A stretch of 64,000 nt of DNA, taken from Flavobacterium eburneipallidum. GTDB taxonomy: Bacteria > Bacteroidota > Bacteroidia > Flavobacteriales > Flavobacteriaceae. The position numbers and the translations under genes were made by a program. How positions within the stretch are numbered: the stretch's first letter is position 1; each line of letters begins with the position of its first letter. Location: positions 2,914,001-2,978,000 of the forward strand of contig NZ_CP114291.2 in NCBI RefSeq assembly GCF_027111355.2. The letters are read 5' to 3'. The notes under the pieces were generated by a model that was given only the letters and a program-made list of their open reading frames with translations, had not been told where the DNA came from and searched no databases. Shown in pieces: positions 55,412 to 64,000 of this stretch.

Positions 55412-56173
55412 ATGAACAGAATAAATCAAAAGTTACAAGAAAACAAAAAGATACTTTCCATCTATTTTTCGGCGGGATATCCGAGTTTAAACGATACCGT
55501 ACAAATCATTCAGGATTTAGAAAAAAATGGCGTTGATATGATAGAAATCGGATTACCTTTCAGTGATCCATTGGCTGATGGTCCAACCATTCAAGCTAGT
55601 TCTACCACCGCATTGCAAAACGGAATGACTACTCAAGTTTTGTTTGATCAACTCAAAGACATTCGAAAAAGCGTAACCATTCCATTAGTGATTATGGGCT
55701 ATTTCAATCCTATGTTGCAATATGGTGTAGAAGCTTTTTGTCAAAAATGTGCCGAGATTGGCATCGATGGTTTAATCATTCCTGACCTACCTGTGGATGT
55801 GTATGCTTATGAATACAAAGCCACTTTCGACAAATATGGCCTTAAAAACATCTTCCTTATTACACCACAAACTTCAGAAGAGCGTATTCGTTTTATAGAC
55901 AGCGTTTCGGATGGATTCATTTATATGGTGAGTTCAGCAAGTGTTACAGGATCAAGTGCTGGTTTTGGAAACACACAAGAAACTTATTTCAAACGCATCG
56001 CCGATATGAATCTGAAAAACCCTCAAATTATTGGTTTTGGAATTAATAATGCGGAGACTTTTAACCAAGCGACACAATTTGCCAAAGGTGCTATTATTGG
56101 TAGTGCTTTCATCACTCATTTGAAAGAAAACGGAAGCGGAAAAATTGAAAGCTTTGTGAAAGGAATTCGATAA
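55412..56173 (+). CDS. trpA: tryptophan synthase alpha subunit
   Basis: This 253-residue (beta/alpha)8 enzyme splits indole-glycerol phosphate and passes indole to TrpB. The catalytic glutamate is in DMIEIGLPFSDPLADGP with the second acid a little later, and YMVSSASVTGSS binds the phosphate. I place the start at 55412 (MNRINQK), because the longer frame from 55361 begins inside the upstream repeat. It is the last gene of the operon. Confidence 0.94.
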   Translation: MNRINQKLQENKKILSIYFSAGYPSLNDTVQIIQDLEKNGVDMIEIGLPFSDPLADGPTIQASSTTALQNGMTTQVLFDQLKDIRKSVTIPLVIMGYFNPMLQYGVEAFCQKCAEIGIDGLIIPDLPVDVYAYEYKATFDKYGLKNIFLITPQTSEERIRFIDSVSDGFIYMVSSASVTGSSAGFGNTQETYFKRIADMNLKNPQIIGFGINNAETFNQATQFAKGAIIGSAFITHLKENGSGKIESFVKGIR

Positions 56174-56197
56174 AAGCAACTTTTTAAATAAATTATT

Positions 56198-56259
56198 AAA
56201 CCGCAAATTCGCAAATTATTGAGCATCAAAGCTTGATTTGATTTGCGAATTTGCGGTTT
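56198..56259. repeat. long inverted repeat (ACCGCAAATTCGCAAAT type)
   Basis: Perfect 19-bp arms (56198-56216 and 56241-56259) surround a loop that contains a further small hairpin (ATCAAAGCTTGAT). Each arm is a tandem of CGCAAATT. It closely resembles the element at 43902-43958. Placed after trpA and followed by a T-rich stretch, it could act as the operon terminator. Confidence 0.8.
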
Positions 56260-56426
56260 ATTTTTTAAATAAAAAATTTAAAATTCCTGGAATAAAAAAA
56301 ATTTAAGAATACTTCATTTATATTTTAAAACTAAATTTTACTATATTCACATCCTAATCAACAATAAACCAAACCAATAAGCTTTTTTAAAACACGTTTT
56401 ATAGGTGTAATAACGATAAATAGTAA

Positions 56427-57365
56427 ATGAAAAAATCAATTTCTCTAATTCTAATAGTGGTAATTTCCACAATTTCTTATGCTCAAGTAAAAACGGTTCA
56501 TTGGCGTATAGACAACCTTACTCAAATTGGCGGAAATGCGGTAACTGTAAGCGGAAATCCTAAAGTGATTCAAACAGATCTGGGAAATGCCATTGAATTT
56601 GACGGAATAAAAGATGGTCTTCTGGTAAACAATAATCCGATGAACGAAGCCACTGAATTTACTATTGAAATTATTTTAAAACCCTATTCAGGCGGAGCAG
56701 TGGAACAGCGTTATCTTCATTTTCAACAAGACGAGAATAATAGAATACTGGCAGAACTGCGCAACAATAATAATTTGAATTGGAGTCTGGACACCTTTAT
56801 TAAATCTGGAGCTTCTAATCAAACTTTATTGGATTATTCTTTAGTACACAGTCTGAATAATTGGGTTCATGTAGCCTTGACTTACAAAAATGGCGTAATG
56901 ACAAATTATGTAAATGGAGTTCAGGAGTTAATAGGATCCGTTGCTTATCAGGTGGTAAATTCTGGTCAAACCTCAATAGGTGTCCGAATGAATCAAGTAG
57001 CGTGGTTCAAGGGAGCTATTCATTCTGTAAAAATTACCCACGCAGCACTTAATCCTGCAAATTTCATAAAAACGACCGACTATCTAGCCATTCAAAATTT
57101 TAAAAAACAACAATTATCAACTCAAATTTCGCCTAATCCGGTTACTGCTTCTGCTATTTTAAAATACCAATTAGACGAGTCATCAAATATTTCAATCAAA
57201 CTCTTCACTTCTGAAGGAAAAGAAATAGCTACCTTTTTTGATGGATATAAAAATGCGGGAACTCATGAATTAGAAATTAATCGTGCTAATTTGGATGCCA
57301 ATATATACTTTGTAGTAATAAGTTCTGGAAAATTGAAATCTACTCAAAAACTTATAATTAAATAA
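56427..57365 (+). CDS. secreted LamG-domain protein with T9SS tail
   Basis: This 312-residue protein has a signal peptide (1-19, ending SYAQ), a concanavalin/LamG-type beta sandwich (about 25-215: NAIEFDGIKDGLLV, EFTIEIILKPYSGG, NNWVHVALTYKNGVMTNYVNG) and a type IX sorting domain at the end (ISPNPVTASAILK ... STQKLIIK). It is probably displayed on the surface and binds a carbohydrate; no catalytic residues are evident. It stands alone after the trp operon. Confidence 0.85.
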   Translation: MKKSISLILIVVISTISYAQVKTVHWRIDNLTQIGGNAVTVSGNPKVIQTDLGNAIEFDGIKDGLLVNNNPMNEATEFTIEIILKPYSGGAVEQRYLHFQQDENNRILAELRNNNNLNWSLDTFIKSGASNQTLLDYSLVHSLNNWVHVALTYKNGVMTNYVNGVQELIGSVAYQVVNSGQTSIGVRMNQVAWFKGAIHSVKITHAALNPANFIKTTDYLAIQNFKKQQLSTQISPNPVTASAILKYQLDESSNISIKLFTSEGKEIATFFDGYKNAGTHELEINRANLDANIYFVVISSGKLKSTQKLIIK

Positions 57366-57397
57366 AAACTTATGATCTACATACTAATCGGAATGAG

Positions 57398-57408
57398 TTT
57401 TTTTTTTT
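57398..57408 (+). repeat. run of 11 T at a frameshift point
   Basis: An upstream frame from ATG 57372 (MIYILIGMSFFF) runs into 11 T and then out of frame to a stop. With 10 T it would continue as IAIGFIVTENNAKYLLSGYNT into the 57472 frame. The tract therefore either broke the gene, allows slippage, or is a sequencing miscount. Confidence 0.7.
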
Positions 57409-57471
57409 ATTGCAATAGGATTTATTGTAACCGAAAATAATGCCAAATACCTACTTTCAGGATACAATACC

Positions 57472-58104
57472 ATGAAAGAAGAAGACAGACAAAAGTTTGA
57501 TATTAAAAGTTATATTCCTTATTTCAGAAAGTTTCATCTCTTTTTGGGAATTTCTTATTTGGTATTGGGTTTACTCATCACTTATTTAATCAATGAAGAA
57601 GTTGGAGGGATTTTTCTAGGTATCTATCCTATTCTTGCTTACGGCTATTTTATGTGGAGCAGTCGTAAATTCTCTAAAAATATAAATACCAAATGGAATA
57701 AATTAGGCATTTATATTCTTATTGCTGCTTTGATTTTTGTGATTGGAATGATGTATTCTGGAGTTAAAGAAGATAAATTAATTGTCCATCCACAATCTAT
57801 TGAATTTACAGGCAGTTATTCGGAAACGCTGAATCAAAACGAAATTCAAAACATTGCATTAGTCAAAGCATTGCCCAATATTGTTCGTAAGACTCACGGA
57901 TTTGCGGTTGGAAAAATACGAAAAGGCTATTTCAAAACCGACCAAGATGAAGTAATCAAGTTAATCATCAATGAAGATAAGGGTTCTTATATTCTTTTCA
58001 CCAAAACTAATGGGAAGAAAGTGTACTTTTCATCCAAAGAAAAATCAAACGAATCCATCTTGAATGAAATAAAGAAAAAATTACCTGAAATTGAGTATCA
58101 ATAA
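57472..58104 (+). CDS. DUF3784-like membrane protein, 5' part frameshifted
   Basis: The open frame gives 210 residues with two or three membrane helices (about 24-42, 45-62, 77-95) and a soluble C-terminal domain (KLIVHPQSIEFTGSYSE onward) resembling a bacterial PH-like fold. The opening of DUF3784 proteins, a first membrane helix followed by TENNAKYLLSGYNTM, is present upstream but in another frame, separated by the T-run at 57398-57408. The intact gene would start at 57372. Translation from ATG 57472 would lack the first helix. Confidence 0.7.
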   Translation: MKEEDRQKFDIKSYIPYFRKFHLFLGISYLVLGLLITYLINEEVGGIFLGIYPILAYGYFMWSSRKFSKNINTKWNKLGIYILIAALIFVIGMMYSGVKEDKLIVHPQSIEFTGSYSETLNQNEIQNIALVKALPNIVRKTHGFAVGKIRKGYFKTDQDEVIKLIINEDKGSYILFTKTNGKKVYFSSKEKSNESILNEIKKKLPEIEYQ

Positions 58105-58118
58105 TAGTTTTCATTAAC

Positions 58119-58149
58119 AAAAAAGAGACTCTAGCAAGTCTCTTTTTTT
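58119..58149. terminator. bidirectional terminator
   Basis: AAAAAAGAGACT pairs with AGTCTCTTTTTT around CTAGCA, with A- and T-runs on both sides. It lies between two convergent genes. Confidence 0.85.
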
Positions 58150-58169
58150 GTTTATAAATGCTAATCCAA

Positions 58170-58724
58170 TTAATAGCTTTCAGCCACAACTTCAGCATCA
58201 AATTCCATTGTATCTTCTGTTTCTGAAACAATTTCAGGTTTAGAAGCTTTAAGCGCATTGAACTTTTCTAATTGTTCCAATTCGTCTTCTTCCCCACTAA
58301 AATAAGGAAAAACATCCATAATAGGCGATTCGGAAATAGCAGGAATACTGTAATCTCCCATAGTGTCTTTCATTGTCAAAACAGTATTGTCAAATGCTTC
58401 CTTGACATCATTCGCCTGTACTAAAAAGTACCAATTAGTCTTGCGTTCTTTGCCACTTTCTTCGTCATAAGCAACTAATGCTATTTTGGATTTAAACCAG
58501 CGATCCGCATTTTCAAACGGATGAATCTCGGCATAATTCGCCACTTTTATATTTGTGATTTTAAATTCTTCACTAATATAAGCCTTCATTTCTTCGTTAA
58601 TTCTAGATTCTGCTTCTGTATAAGAAATGGCATCAACTAAATACGGTTCGGTGGTAACTTTTTGGTTTCCAGCGTCGTCTGTTTTTCTATATTTTACTTT
58701 GCATTCGTACCAGGTTGCGCTCAT
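58170..58724 (-). CDS. DUF4494 domain-containing protein
   Basis: This 184-residue cytosolic protein matches DUF4494, a family common in Bacteroidota: TWYECKVKYRKTDDAG at the start, YLVDAISYTEAESRI and KTNWYFLVQANDVKEA in the middle. The C-terminus is acidic. No function is known. It is a single-gene unit, convergent with the DUF3784-like gene. Confidence 0.85.
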   Translation of the reverse strand: MSATWYECKVKYRKTDDAGNQKVTTEPYLVDAISYTEAESRINEEMKAYISEEFKITNIKVANYAEIHPFENADRWFKSKIALVAYDEESGKERKTNWYFLVQANDVKEAFDNTVLTMKDTMGDYSIPAISESPIMDVFPYFSGEEDELEQLEKFNALKASKPEIVSETEDTMEFDAEVVAESY

Positions 58725-58766
58725 ATTTATTTTTTTAAGGAAGCCAAAGATAGAAGAAAGATTTAT

Positions 58767-58893
58767 GACTTTAGACTTCGGATTTTAGATTTTTTAAACC
58801 TATATTTTGACTTTGAATAACAAAAAACAGAAATCACACAATCTTGCATTTTTTGCAACGAAATCTAAAATCTAAAATCTGCAATCTACAATC
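58767..58893. repeat. inverted pair of tandem heptamer arrays
   Basis: Four units GACTTTA, GACTTCG, GATTTTA, GATTTTT (58767-58794) face an inverted array of TAAAATC, TAAAATC, TGCAATC, TACAATC (58861-58893, preceded by AAATC). The heptamer is the same as that at 43134-43168. The element lies between DUF4494 and lipA. Confidence 0.7.
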
Positions 58894-58902
58894 AACTTTG
58901 CT

Positions 58903-58910
58903 TATCTTTG
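58903..58910 (+). promoter_or_regulatory. -7 box of lipA
   Basis: TATCTTTG fits the TAnnTTTG -7 consensus and stands 19 nt before the lipA ATG. No TTTG is seen at the right distance upstream, where the heptamer array ends. Confidence 0.45.
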
Positions 58911-58929
58911 CACTTTCAAAATTTGATTT

Positions 58930-59799
58930 ATGGAAACTGTTGTAGAAAACGCATTACCTGTTGGAAAGCCAAAATGGTTGAGAGTAAAACTCCCAATTGG
59001 TCAAAAATATACAGAACTTCGTGGCTTGGTTGACAATTACAAATTGAACACCATTTGCACCTCTGGAAGTTGTCCGAATATGGGCGAATGCTGGGGAGAA
59101 GGAACTGCAACCTTTATGATTTTGGGAAATACCTGTACCCGTTCTTGTGGATTTTGTGGTGTAAAAACCGGAAGACCCGAAACGGTAGATTGGGATGAAC
59201 CTGAAAAAGTAGCGCGTTCTATCAAAATCATGAAAATCAAACACGCTGTAATTACCAGTGTGGACAGAGATGATTTGAAAGATGGAGGTTCAATTATTTG
59301 GATAGAAACAGTAAAAGCGATTCGCAGAATGAATCCAACTACCACTTTGGAAACCTTAATTCCAGATTTTCAAGGTATCGAAAGAAACATAGACCGAATT
59401 GTAGAAGCCAATCCAGAAGTGGTTTCACACAATATGGAAACCGTTCGAAGATTGACTCGTGAAGTGCGTATTCAAGCTAAATACGACAGAAGTCTTGAGG
59501 TTTTAAGATACCTGAAAGAAAAAGGAATCAACAGAACCAAATCTGGAATTATGCTAGGTCTTGGCGAATTAGAAGAAGAAGTTTTCCAAACGATGAGAGA
59601 TTTACGCAATGCCAATGTGGATGTGGTTACTATTGGCCAATATTTGCAACCCAGTAAAAAACATTTACCTGTAAAAGAATTTATCACTCCAGAACAATTC
59701 GCTAAATACGAAGCTTTCGGATTAGAATTAGGATTCCGCCATGTAGAAAGTGGTCCATTGGTACGTTCTTCTTATAAAGCACAAAAACATATTTTATAA
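58930..59799 (+). CDS. lipA: lipoyl synthase
   Basis: This 289-residue radical SAM enzyme inserts two sulfurs into octanoyl groups on lipoyl domains. The auxiliary cluster site [12 protein letters not shown] and the radical SAM motif CTRSCGFC are both intact, followed by [10 protein letters not shown]; the C-terminal RSSYKA completes the auxiliary cluster ligation. It acts in the cytosol on pyruvate and oxoglutarate dehydrogenase complexes. The length is normal. Confidence 0.95.
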   Translation: METVVENALPVGKPKWLRVKLPIGQKYTELRGLVDNYKLNTICTSGSCPNMGECWGEGTATFMILGNTCTRSCGFCGVKTGRPETVDWDEPEKVARSIKIMKIKHAVITSVDRDDLKDGGSIIWIETVKAIRRMNPTTTLETLIPDFQGIERNIDRIVEANPEVVSHNMETVRRLTREVRIQAKYDRSLEVLRYLKEKGINRTKSGIMLGLGELEEEVFQTMRDLRNANVDVVTIGQYLQPSKKHLPVKEFITPEQFAKYEAFGLELGFRHVESGPLVRSSYKAQKHIL

Positions 59800-59803
59800 A
59801 AAA

Positions 59804-59866
59804 GTTTATTTGGTTATTCGGTTATTTGTTTAACGAATAACCGAATAACCGAATAACCAAATAAAC
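59804..59866. repeat. long inverted repeat in the lipA-gap gap
   Basis: Perfect 23-bp arms (59804-59826 and 59844-59866) are made of tandem GGTTATTC-type octamers; the loop contains a further CGAATAAC copy. It fills the whole gap and ends seven bases before the gap start codon. Confidence 0.85.
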
Positions 59867-59873
59867 GATTCCC

Positions 59874-60866
59874 TTGAAAACAAGAATTGCCATAAATGGT
59901 TTTGGAAGAATTGGACGAAATTTATTCCGCTTGCTTTTGAACCACCCTACTATTGAAGTTATTGCCATTAATGACATCGCCGACAAAAAAACGATGGCTC
60001 ATTTGATTAAATACGATAGTATTCACGGTGTTTTACCTTCGATAGTTTCACACGATGAAAAAGGAATTATTATCGATGGAAAACACTTCCTTTTCTTCCA
60101 CGAAAAAAATATTTCAAAACTAGATTGGAAATCTGCCAATATAGACATTGTAGTAGAATCGACTGGAAAATATAAAACTTTCGACGAAATCAATGCTCAT
60201 ATTTTGGCTGGAGCCAAAAAAGTAATTCTCTCTGCTCCTTCTGAAGTTGACACCATAAAAACAGTAGTTCTTGGTGTGAACGAACACATTCTAGACGGAA
60301 CAGAAACCATTATTTCTAACGCCAGTTGCACTACAAACAATGCTGCTCCGATGCTAAAAATAATCAGCGAATTGTGCGGAATTGAGCAAGCATATATCAC
60401 TACAATTCACTCTTTTACCACTGATCAAAGTTTACACGATCAACCGCACAAAGATTTGCGTCGTGCTCGTGGAGCAAGTCAATCTATTGTTCCAACAACA
60501 ACTGGTGCTGCTAAAGCATTGACTAAAATTTTTCCAGAATTTGAGGGCAAAATTGGTGGTTGTGGTATTCGAGTTCCCGTTCCTGATGGTTCATTGACCG
60601 ATATTACTTTCAATGTAAAACGAGCTGTGACCATTGAGGAAATCAATGCTGCTTTTAAAATTGCTTCGCAAACAAATTTGAAAGGAATCCTAGATTATAC
60701 GGAAGACCCTATCGTTTCTGTTGATATTATTGGAAACCAAAATTCTTGTTTATTTGATGCTCAACTAACTTCTGTAATCGATAAAATGGTTAAAGTAGTA
60801 GGCTGGTATGACAATGAAATTGGTTATTCTTCACGAATTATTGACTTAATTATTTTAATAACTTAA
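59874..60866 (+). CDS. gap: glyceraldehyde-3-phosphate dehydrogenase, phosphorylating
   Basis: This 330-residue glycolytic enzyme has the NAD site INGFGRIGRN, the catalytic cysteine in SNASCTTNNAAP, the phosphate-site threonine region TTTGAAKAL and WYDNEIGYS at the end. The start is a TTG at 59874, the only codon that gives the usual MKTRIAINGFG opening; it lies seven bases after the 59804-59866 repeat, so the leader is largely that hairpin. A gapN-type enzyme is encoded at 44763. Confidence 0.93.
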   Translation: MKTRIAINGFGRIGRNLFRLLLNHPTIEVIAINDIADKKTMAHLIKYDSIHGVLPSIVSHDEKGIIIDGKHFLFFHEKNISKLDWKSANIDIVVESTGKYKTFDEINAHILAGAKKVILSAPSEVDTIKTVVLGVNEHILDGTETIISNASCTTNNAAPMLKIISELCGIEQAYITTIHSFTTDQSLHDQPHKDLRRARGASQSIVPTTTGAAKALTKIFPEFEGKIGGCGIRVPVPDGSLTDITFNVKRAVTIEEINAAFKIASQTNLKGILDYTEDPIVSVDIIGNQNSCLFDAQLTSVIDKMVKVVGWYDNEIGYSSRIIDLIILIT

Positions 60867-60908
60867 CAAATAATTTAGTACCTTTATCTCTTTTTTACAA
60901 ATCATAAA

Positions 60909-63086
60909 ATGAGATTCTTCCTAGCCTATTTTATTTTGATAAGTACTCTTTCATTTTCACAAAAAAAGAATTTGAATGAGAAAATAGACAGTGTTGCCTA
61001 TTACAGTAATTTAAGTAAAAATAACACCGTTGAAAACAAGTACAAAAATGCCTTATATTACACTCAAAAAGGCATTCATTTTGCTAAATCAAACAATCGA
61101 ATTGATGATCAAGCAATACAAACATTTAATTTAGGCAAACTATATTATGACGTAAAAAAATACGATGACGCCATAAACGCTTTTAATAAAAGTTTATCAC
61201 TCACTGACCTTTCACAAGCCTCCAACACACAAGCCTATAATTTTTATTATTTGGGAATGTGTTACATGCAGAAAAAGAATTTTTCGACTGCTAAAATTAA
61301 TTTTGACAAAGCTGAATCACTTTATAAAACCCTAAAAATAAATACTACTACCGATTTAATTAATCTTCAAAGAGGAATTATCTATCAAGCTAACGGAAAA
61401 ATTGATTTAGCCGCCTATATCTTTAGAAAAATTGTAGCCAAACCAGATTATCCAGCAATTTTAAACACCAAAGCATGGGCATTGTACCAAATGGGAACTA
61501 TAGAAATGTTGCATAACAGAAATAATTTGGCTTTAAATTATTTCAACAAAGCTTTGGAATTGAATACAAAAACTAAAAATTTAGAGCAAAAATCTGAAAT
61601 TTTACTAGCCTTGAGTACTGTTCATGAAAAAATGCTAGACAGAAACAAGGCTTATTCTTTCTTAAAATTGCATACCAACTTAAAAGAAAGCATAGCCCTT
61701 TTAGACAATGAAAAACTAGGAGTAGATGATTACGAAAAATTCAAGGAATCCGAACGGTTAATTGAAGCTGCTAAAAAGAACAAAGAAATTCAACAGCAAG
61801 AAAAAACAAGTAAATTCTCCAAATTAATCAGCATTCTTGCAATAGCCTTAATTTCTATATTATCCCTATTGAGTTTATCGTTGTACAAAAACAATATCAT
61901 CAGAACTCGATCCAATCAATTATTAGAAGAAAAAAATAAGGAACTAATTTTAGCCAAAGAAAAGGCTGAAAAAGCATCGAATGCAAGAACTGAATTTCTT
62001 TCGACAGTAAGTCATGAACTTCGAACACCACTCAACGCCATCAACGGAATTACCCACTTGCTCTTGGAAGAAAAACCAAAGAAATCCCAAATGCATTATC
62101 TGGAATCTTTACAATTTTCTGGAAACTACCTAACGAATTTTATCAATGATATTCTCGAAATCAACAAAATAGATTCCAGTAAGGCACAAGTAGAAAACAC
62201 AAATTTTAACCTCAAATTATTAATAGAGAATATCCAAAATTCTTTAAAAGAATTGGCTTCAGAAAACAATAACTATTTTCATCTCGAAATTGACGAAAAT
62301 ATTCCAGACTATTTGATAGGTGACCCTACCAAATTATCACAAATATTAATGAATTTGATTAATAACGCCTTAAAGTTTACACATGACGGAAGTGTTTGTG
62401 TGACTACAAAACTCATTTCGCTAGAAGATAAAAAAACCCTCATATACTTTGAAGTTAAAGACAGCGGAATAGGAATTCCAGAAGACAAACTAGTCAGTGT
62501 CTTTGATAGTTTCTCTCAAGGATCGGTAGATATTAACAGAAAATATGGCGGAACAGGTTTAGGACTAACTATCGTGAGAAAACTTGTAAATATTTTGGGG
62601 GGCGAAATACAACTCGAAAGCATCGTTAACAAAGGCTCTACTTTTAAATTTGAATTACCATTTGAAGAAACTGAAAAACCAGTTAAAAAAGTGGATAAAA
62701 AAATCAAACTAGATAATGATTTAAGCCTAATCAATAAAAAGATATTAGTAGTTGAAGACAACAAAATCAACCAAATGATTTCTAAAAAAATGCTGGAGAA
62801 CAAAGGTGTTTCTTGCGAAATTATTGATAATGGTGAGGACGCAATAGAAGCAATCCGAAACAACAAATTTGATATGATTTTGATGGACGTACATCTTCCT
62901 GGAATAAACGGAACAATAGCTACTGAAAAAATAAGAAAATTCAATACAAAAACTCCAATTATTGCTCTTACGGCAATTTCTTTGAACGAAAATAGAGAAA
63001 TGCTGCTGTCTTATGGAATGAACGATGTGATCACAAAACCTTTTGTACCTGATGATTTTTATTCTATTATTTCAAAACACATATAA
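60909..63086 (+). CDS. TPR-containing hybrid histidine kinase
   Basis: This 725-residue protein has a signal peptide (1-18), about five tetratricopeptide repeats (about 35-260), a membrane helix (about 300-322) and a coiled linker. HisKA has His369 in TVSHELRTPL, HATPase the NLINNALKFT and GGTGLGLTIV motifs, and a C-terminal receiver ILVVEDNKINQM with its aspartate in LMDVHLPG (Asp660). No DNA-binding domain is attached, so output must pass to another protein. It is convergent with lpxK and 42 bp after gap. Confidence 0.92.
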   Translation: MRFFLAYFILISTLSFSQKKNLNEKIDSVAYYSNLSKNNTVENKYKNALYYTQKGIHFAKSNNRIDDQAIQTFNLGKLYYDVKKYDDAINAFNKSLSLTDLSQASNTQAYNFYYLGMCYMQKKNFSTAKINFDKAESLYKTLKINTTTDLINLQRGIIYQANGKIDLAAYIFRKIVAKPDYPAILNTKAWALYQMGTIEMLHNRNNLALNYFNKALELNTKTKNLEQKSEILLALSTVHEKMLDRNKAYSFLKLHTNLKESIALLDNEKLGVDDYEKFKESERLIEAAKKNKEIQQQEKTSKFSKLISILAIALISILSLLSLSLYKNNIIRTRSNQLLEEKNKELILAKEKAEKASNARTEFLSTVSHELRTPLNAINGITHLLLEEKPKKSQMHYLESLQFSGNYLTNFINDILEINKIDSSKAQVENTNFNLKLLIENIQNSLKELASENNNYFHLEIDENIPDYLIGDPTKLSQILMNLINNALKFTHDGSVCVTTKLISLEDKKTLIYFEVKDSGIGIPEDKLVSVFDSFSQGSVDINRKYGGTGLGLTIVRKLVNILGGEIQLESIVNKGSTFKFELPFEETEKPVKKVDKKIKLDNDLSLINKKILVVEDNKINQMISKKMLENKGVSCEIIDNGEDAIEAIRNNKFDMILMDVHLPGINGTIATEKIRKFNTKTPIIALTAISLNENREMLLSYGMNDVITKPFVPDDFYSIISKHI

Positions 63087-63109
63087 AACTAAAAATCACT
63101 TTCGTTTCA

Positions 63110-64000
63110 TTATACCTTTTCCACAAAATTTAAAATCGTTTTATCCAATTTTTCATTTAACGAAAGGAAGGAACTTTTTATTGGCAAATAATACAATTGT
63201 TCGCTAAAAATACTATCTTTTAATCGAACAAAATCTTTTTCAGTAGTTATAATTATCTTATTTTGAGCTTTATTTTTAATCTCCAATAAATCATTTTCTG
63301 CAAAATGATGGTGATCTGGATAAACCAATTTTTCATCGTTTTCATTCTGCAAATGAGCAAAAAACGGATCTGGTTTTGCAATTCCTGCCAAAAGTAATTT
63401 ATCTAACGTTTTGATTTCACTAACAGGAATAGATTTTTCTACTGAATAAATCGATTCATCATAATCAATATAAGAAAAATACAATTCTTGACTAGAAGCC
63501 AATTGCAATTGGGTTGCAATTTTACTTTGTTCAATCAACGAAAGATTGGGCGGACATTTAGTAACAATCACAACATTGGCTCTTTTGGCTCCGCTCCTGC
63601 TCTCCCGCAAATTTCCCGTTGGTAACATAAAATCATCCGAATATAAATCGCCATAAGAAGTTAGCAGAATATAAAAACCTGCCTTAACTTTTCGGTGTTG
63701 AAAAGCATCGTCAAGCAAAATAACGTCTGGTTTAGCTTCGCTCTGTTCGGCTATGCCTCGGGTTTGAGGTTGAGAAAGCAGTTTTTCTATACCGTTTTTT
63801 CTATCGGCATCAACAGCTACTTGAATATTTTTGAATTTTTGATAAAACTGAAAAGGTTCATCACCTAGAATTCTGGCATTAGAATTGGAATCAGCCAAAA
63901 CAAAACCTTCGGATTGTCTTTTATATCCACGGCTTAAAGTAGCCACTTTGTATTTTGGTGAAAGCAACCGAATTAAATATTCAATTTGGGGAGTTTTGCC
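63110..64000 (-). CDS. lpxK: tetraacyldisaccharide 4'-kinase, N-terminus cut by window edge
   Basis: The frame runs to the right edge, so about the first 40-50 residues are missing. The edge carries the end of the Walker A loop (GKTPQIEYLIRLL), followed by VATLSRGYKR, LGDEPFQFYQK, LLDDAFQHRKV (catalytic acid region) and RESRSGAKRANVVIVTKCP. LpxK phosphorylates the 4' position of the lipid A disaccharide at the inner membrane. The C-terminus is complete. Confidence 0.92.
   Translation of the reverse strand, partial: GKTPQIEYLIRLLSPKYKVATLSRGYKRQSEGFVLADSNSNARILGDEPFQFYQKFKNIQVAVDADRKNGIEKLLSQPQTRGIAEQSEAKPDVILLDDAFQHRKVKAGFYILLTSYGDLYSDDFMLPTGNLRESRSGAKRANVVIVTKCPPNLSLIEQSKIATQLQLASSQELYFSYIDYDESIYSVEKSIPVSEIKTLDKLLLAGIAKPDPFFAHLQNENDEKLVYPDHHHFAENDLLEIKNKAQNKIIITTEKDFVRLKDSIFSEQLYYLPIKSSFLSLNEKLDKTILNFVEKV

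Noticed and set aside
43134-59866. The repeats as a CRISPR array
   Set aside because: There are no regularly spaced repeats with unique spacers and no cas genes; the elements are single inverted pairs or short tandem arrays.
62516-62944. 142-codon minus-strand hydrophobic frame inside the histidine kinase
   Set aside because: Antisense reading of HATPase and receiver motifs often gives hydrophobic strings; there is no independent support.

Overview
The window looks like chromosomal DNA of a Flavobacterium-like member of the Bacteroidota. The evidence is AT-rich sequence, type IX secretion (T9SS) C-terminal tails, a hybrid two-component system (HTCS) with a reg_prop propeller, promoters of the TTTG-N17..19-TAnnTTTG type, DUF4494/KTSC/GYF_2 families, and no strong Shine-Dalgarno sites. 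All calls come from reading the sequence; no database search was run.

Layout. (1) 1-17.6 kb is a pectin/rhamnogalacturonan utilisation locus. Five minus-strand enzymes (GH95, CE8, CE8 with T9SS tail, GH95, PL11 with T9SS tail) and the start of a lipoprotein diverge from a plus-strand HTCS regulator followed by an SDR dehydrogenase. No SusC/SusD pair is in view. (2) 17.6-20 kb is a sparse region with an excisionase-like HTH protein, an orphan small protein and a GYF_2 coiled-coil membrane protein. (3) 20.2-28.3 kb is a protein-modification cluster: a transglutaminase-DUF2126 giant, a circularly permuted ATP-grasp/alpha-E fusion, a second transglutaminase, and a cytoplasmic protein-glutaminase-like deamidase. 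It converges on an AAA+ ATPase/VWA pair (28.3-31 kb). (4) 31-47 kb is mostly housekeeping: YchJ-like protein, small coupled genes, KTSC/J-domain protein, a TlpA-type lipoprotein split by an in-frame TGA, tRNA-Tyr, SIMPL, rhomboid, lipid A acyltransferase-like, Kef-type antiporter, polysaccharide deacetylase, purB, a cysteine-free sirtuin, trmH, gapN and rhodanese. (5) 47-48.8 kb is a marR-nitroreductase-yceI operon with a palindromic operator. (6) 48.9-56.2 kb is the tryptophan operon trpL-E-G-D-C-F-B-(GGCT-like)-A. It opens with a Trp-Trp-Trp leader peptide and an attenuator, and repeats lie in most of its gaps. (7) 56.4-64 kb holds a LamG/T9SS protein, a DUF3784 protein with a poly-T frameshift, DUF4494, lipA, gap, a TPR hybrid histidine kinase and the C-terminal part of lpxK.

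The most notable points are: a complete trp attenuator readable by eye; a palindromic repeat at the trpF/trpB junction that leaves both genes in one uninterrupted frame, with a sister copy that supplies the trpG stop codon; a recurring class of intergenic inverted repeats whose arms are often built of 7-9 bp tandem units; the transglutaminase/ATP-grasp/glutaminase cluster; and two broken or slippery genes (tlpA-like and DUF3784).
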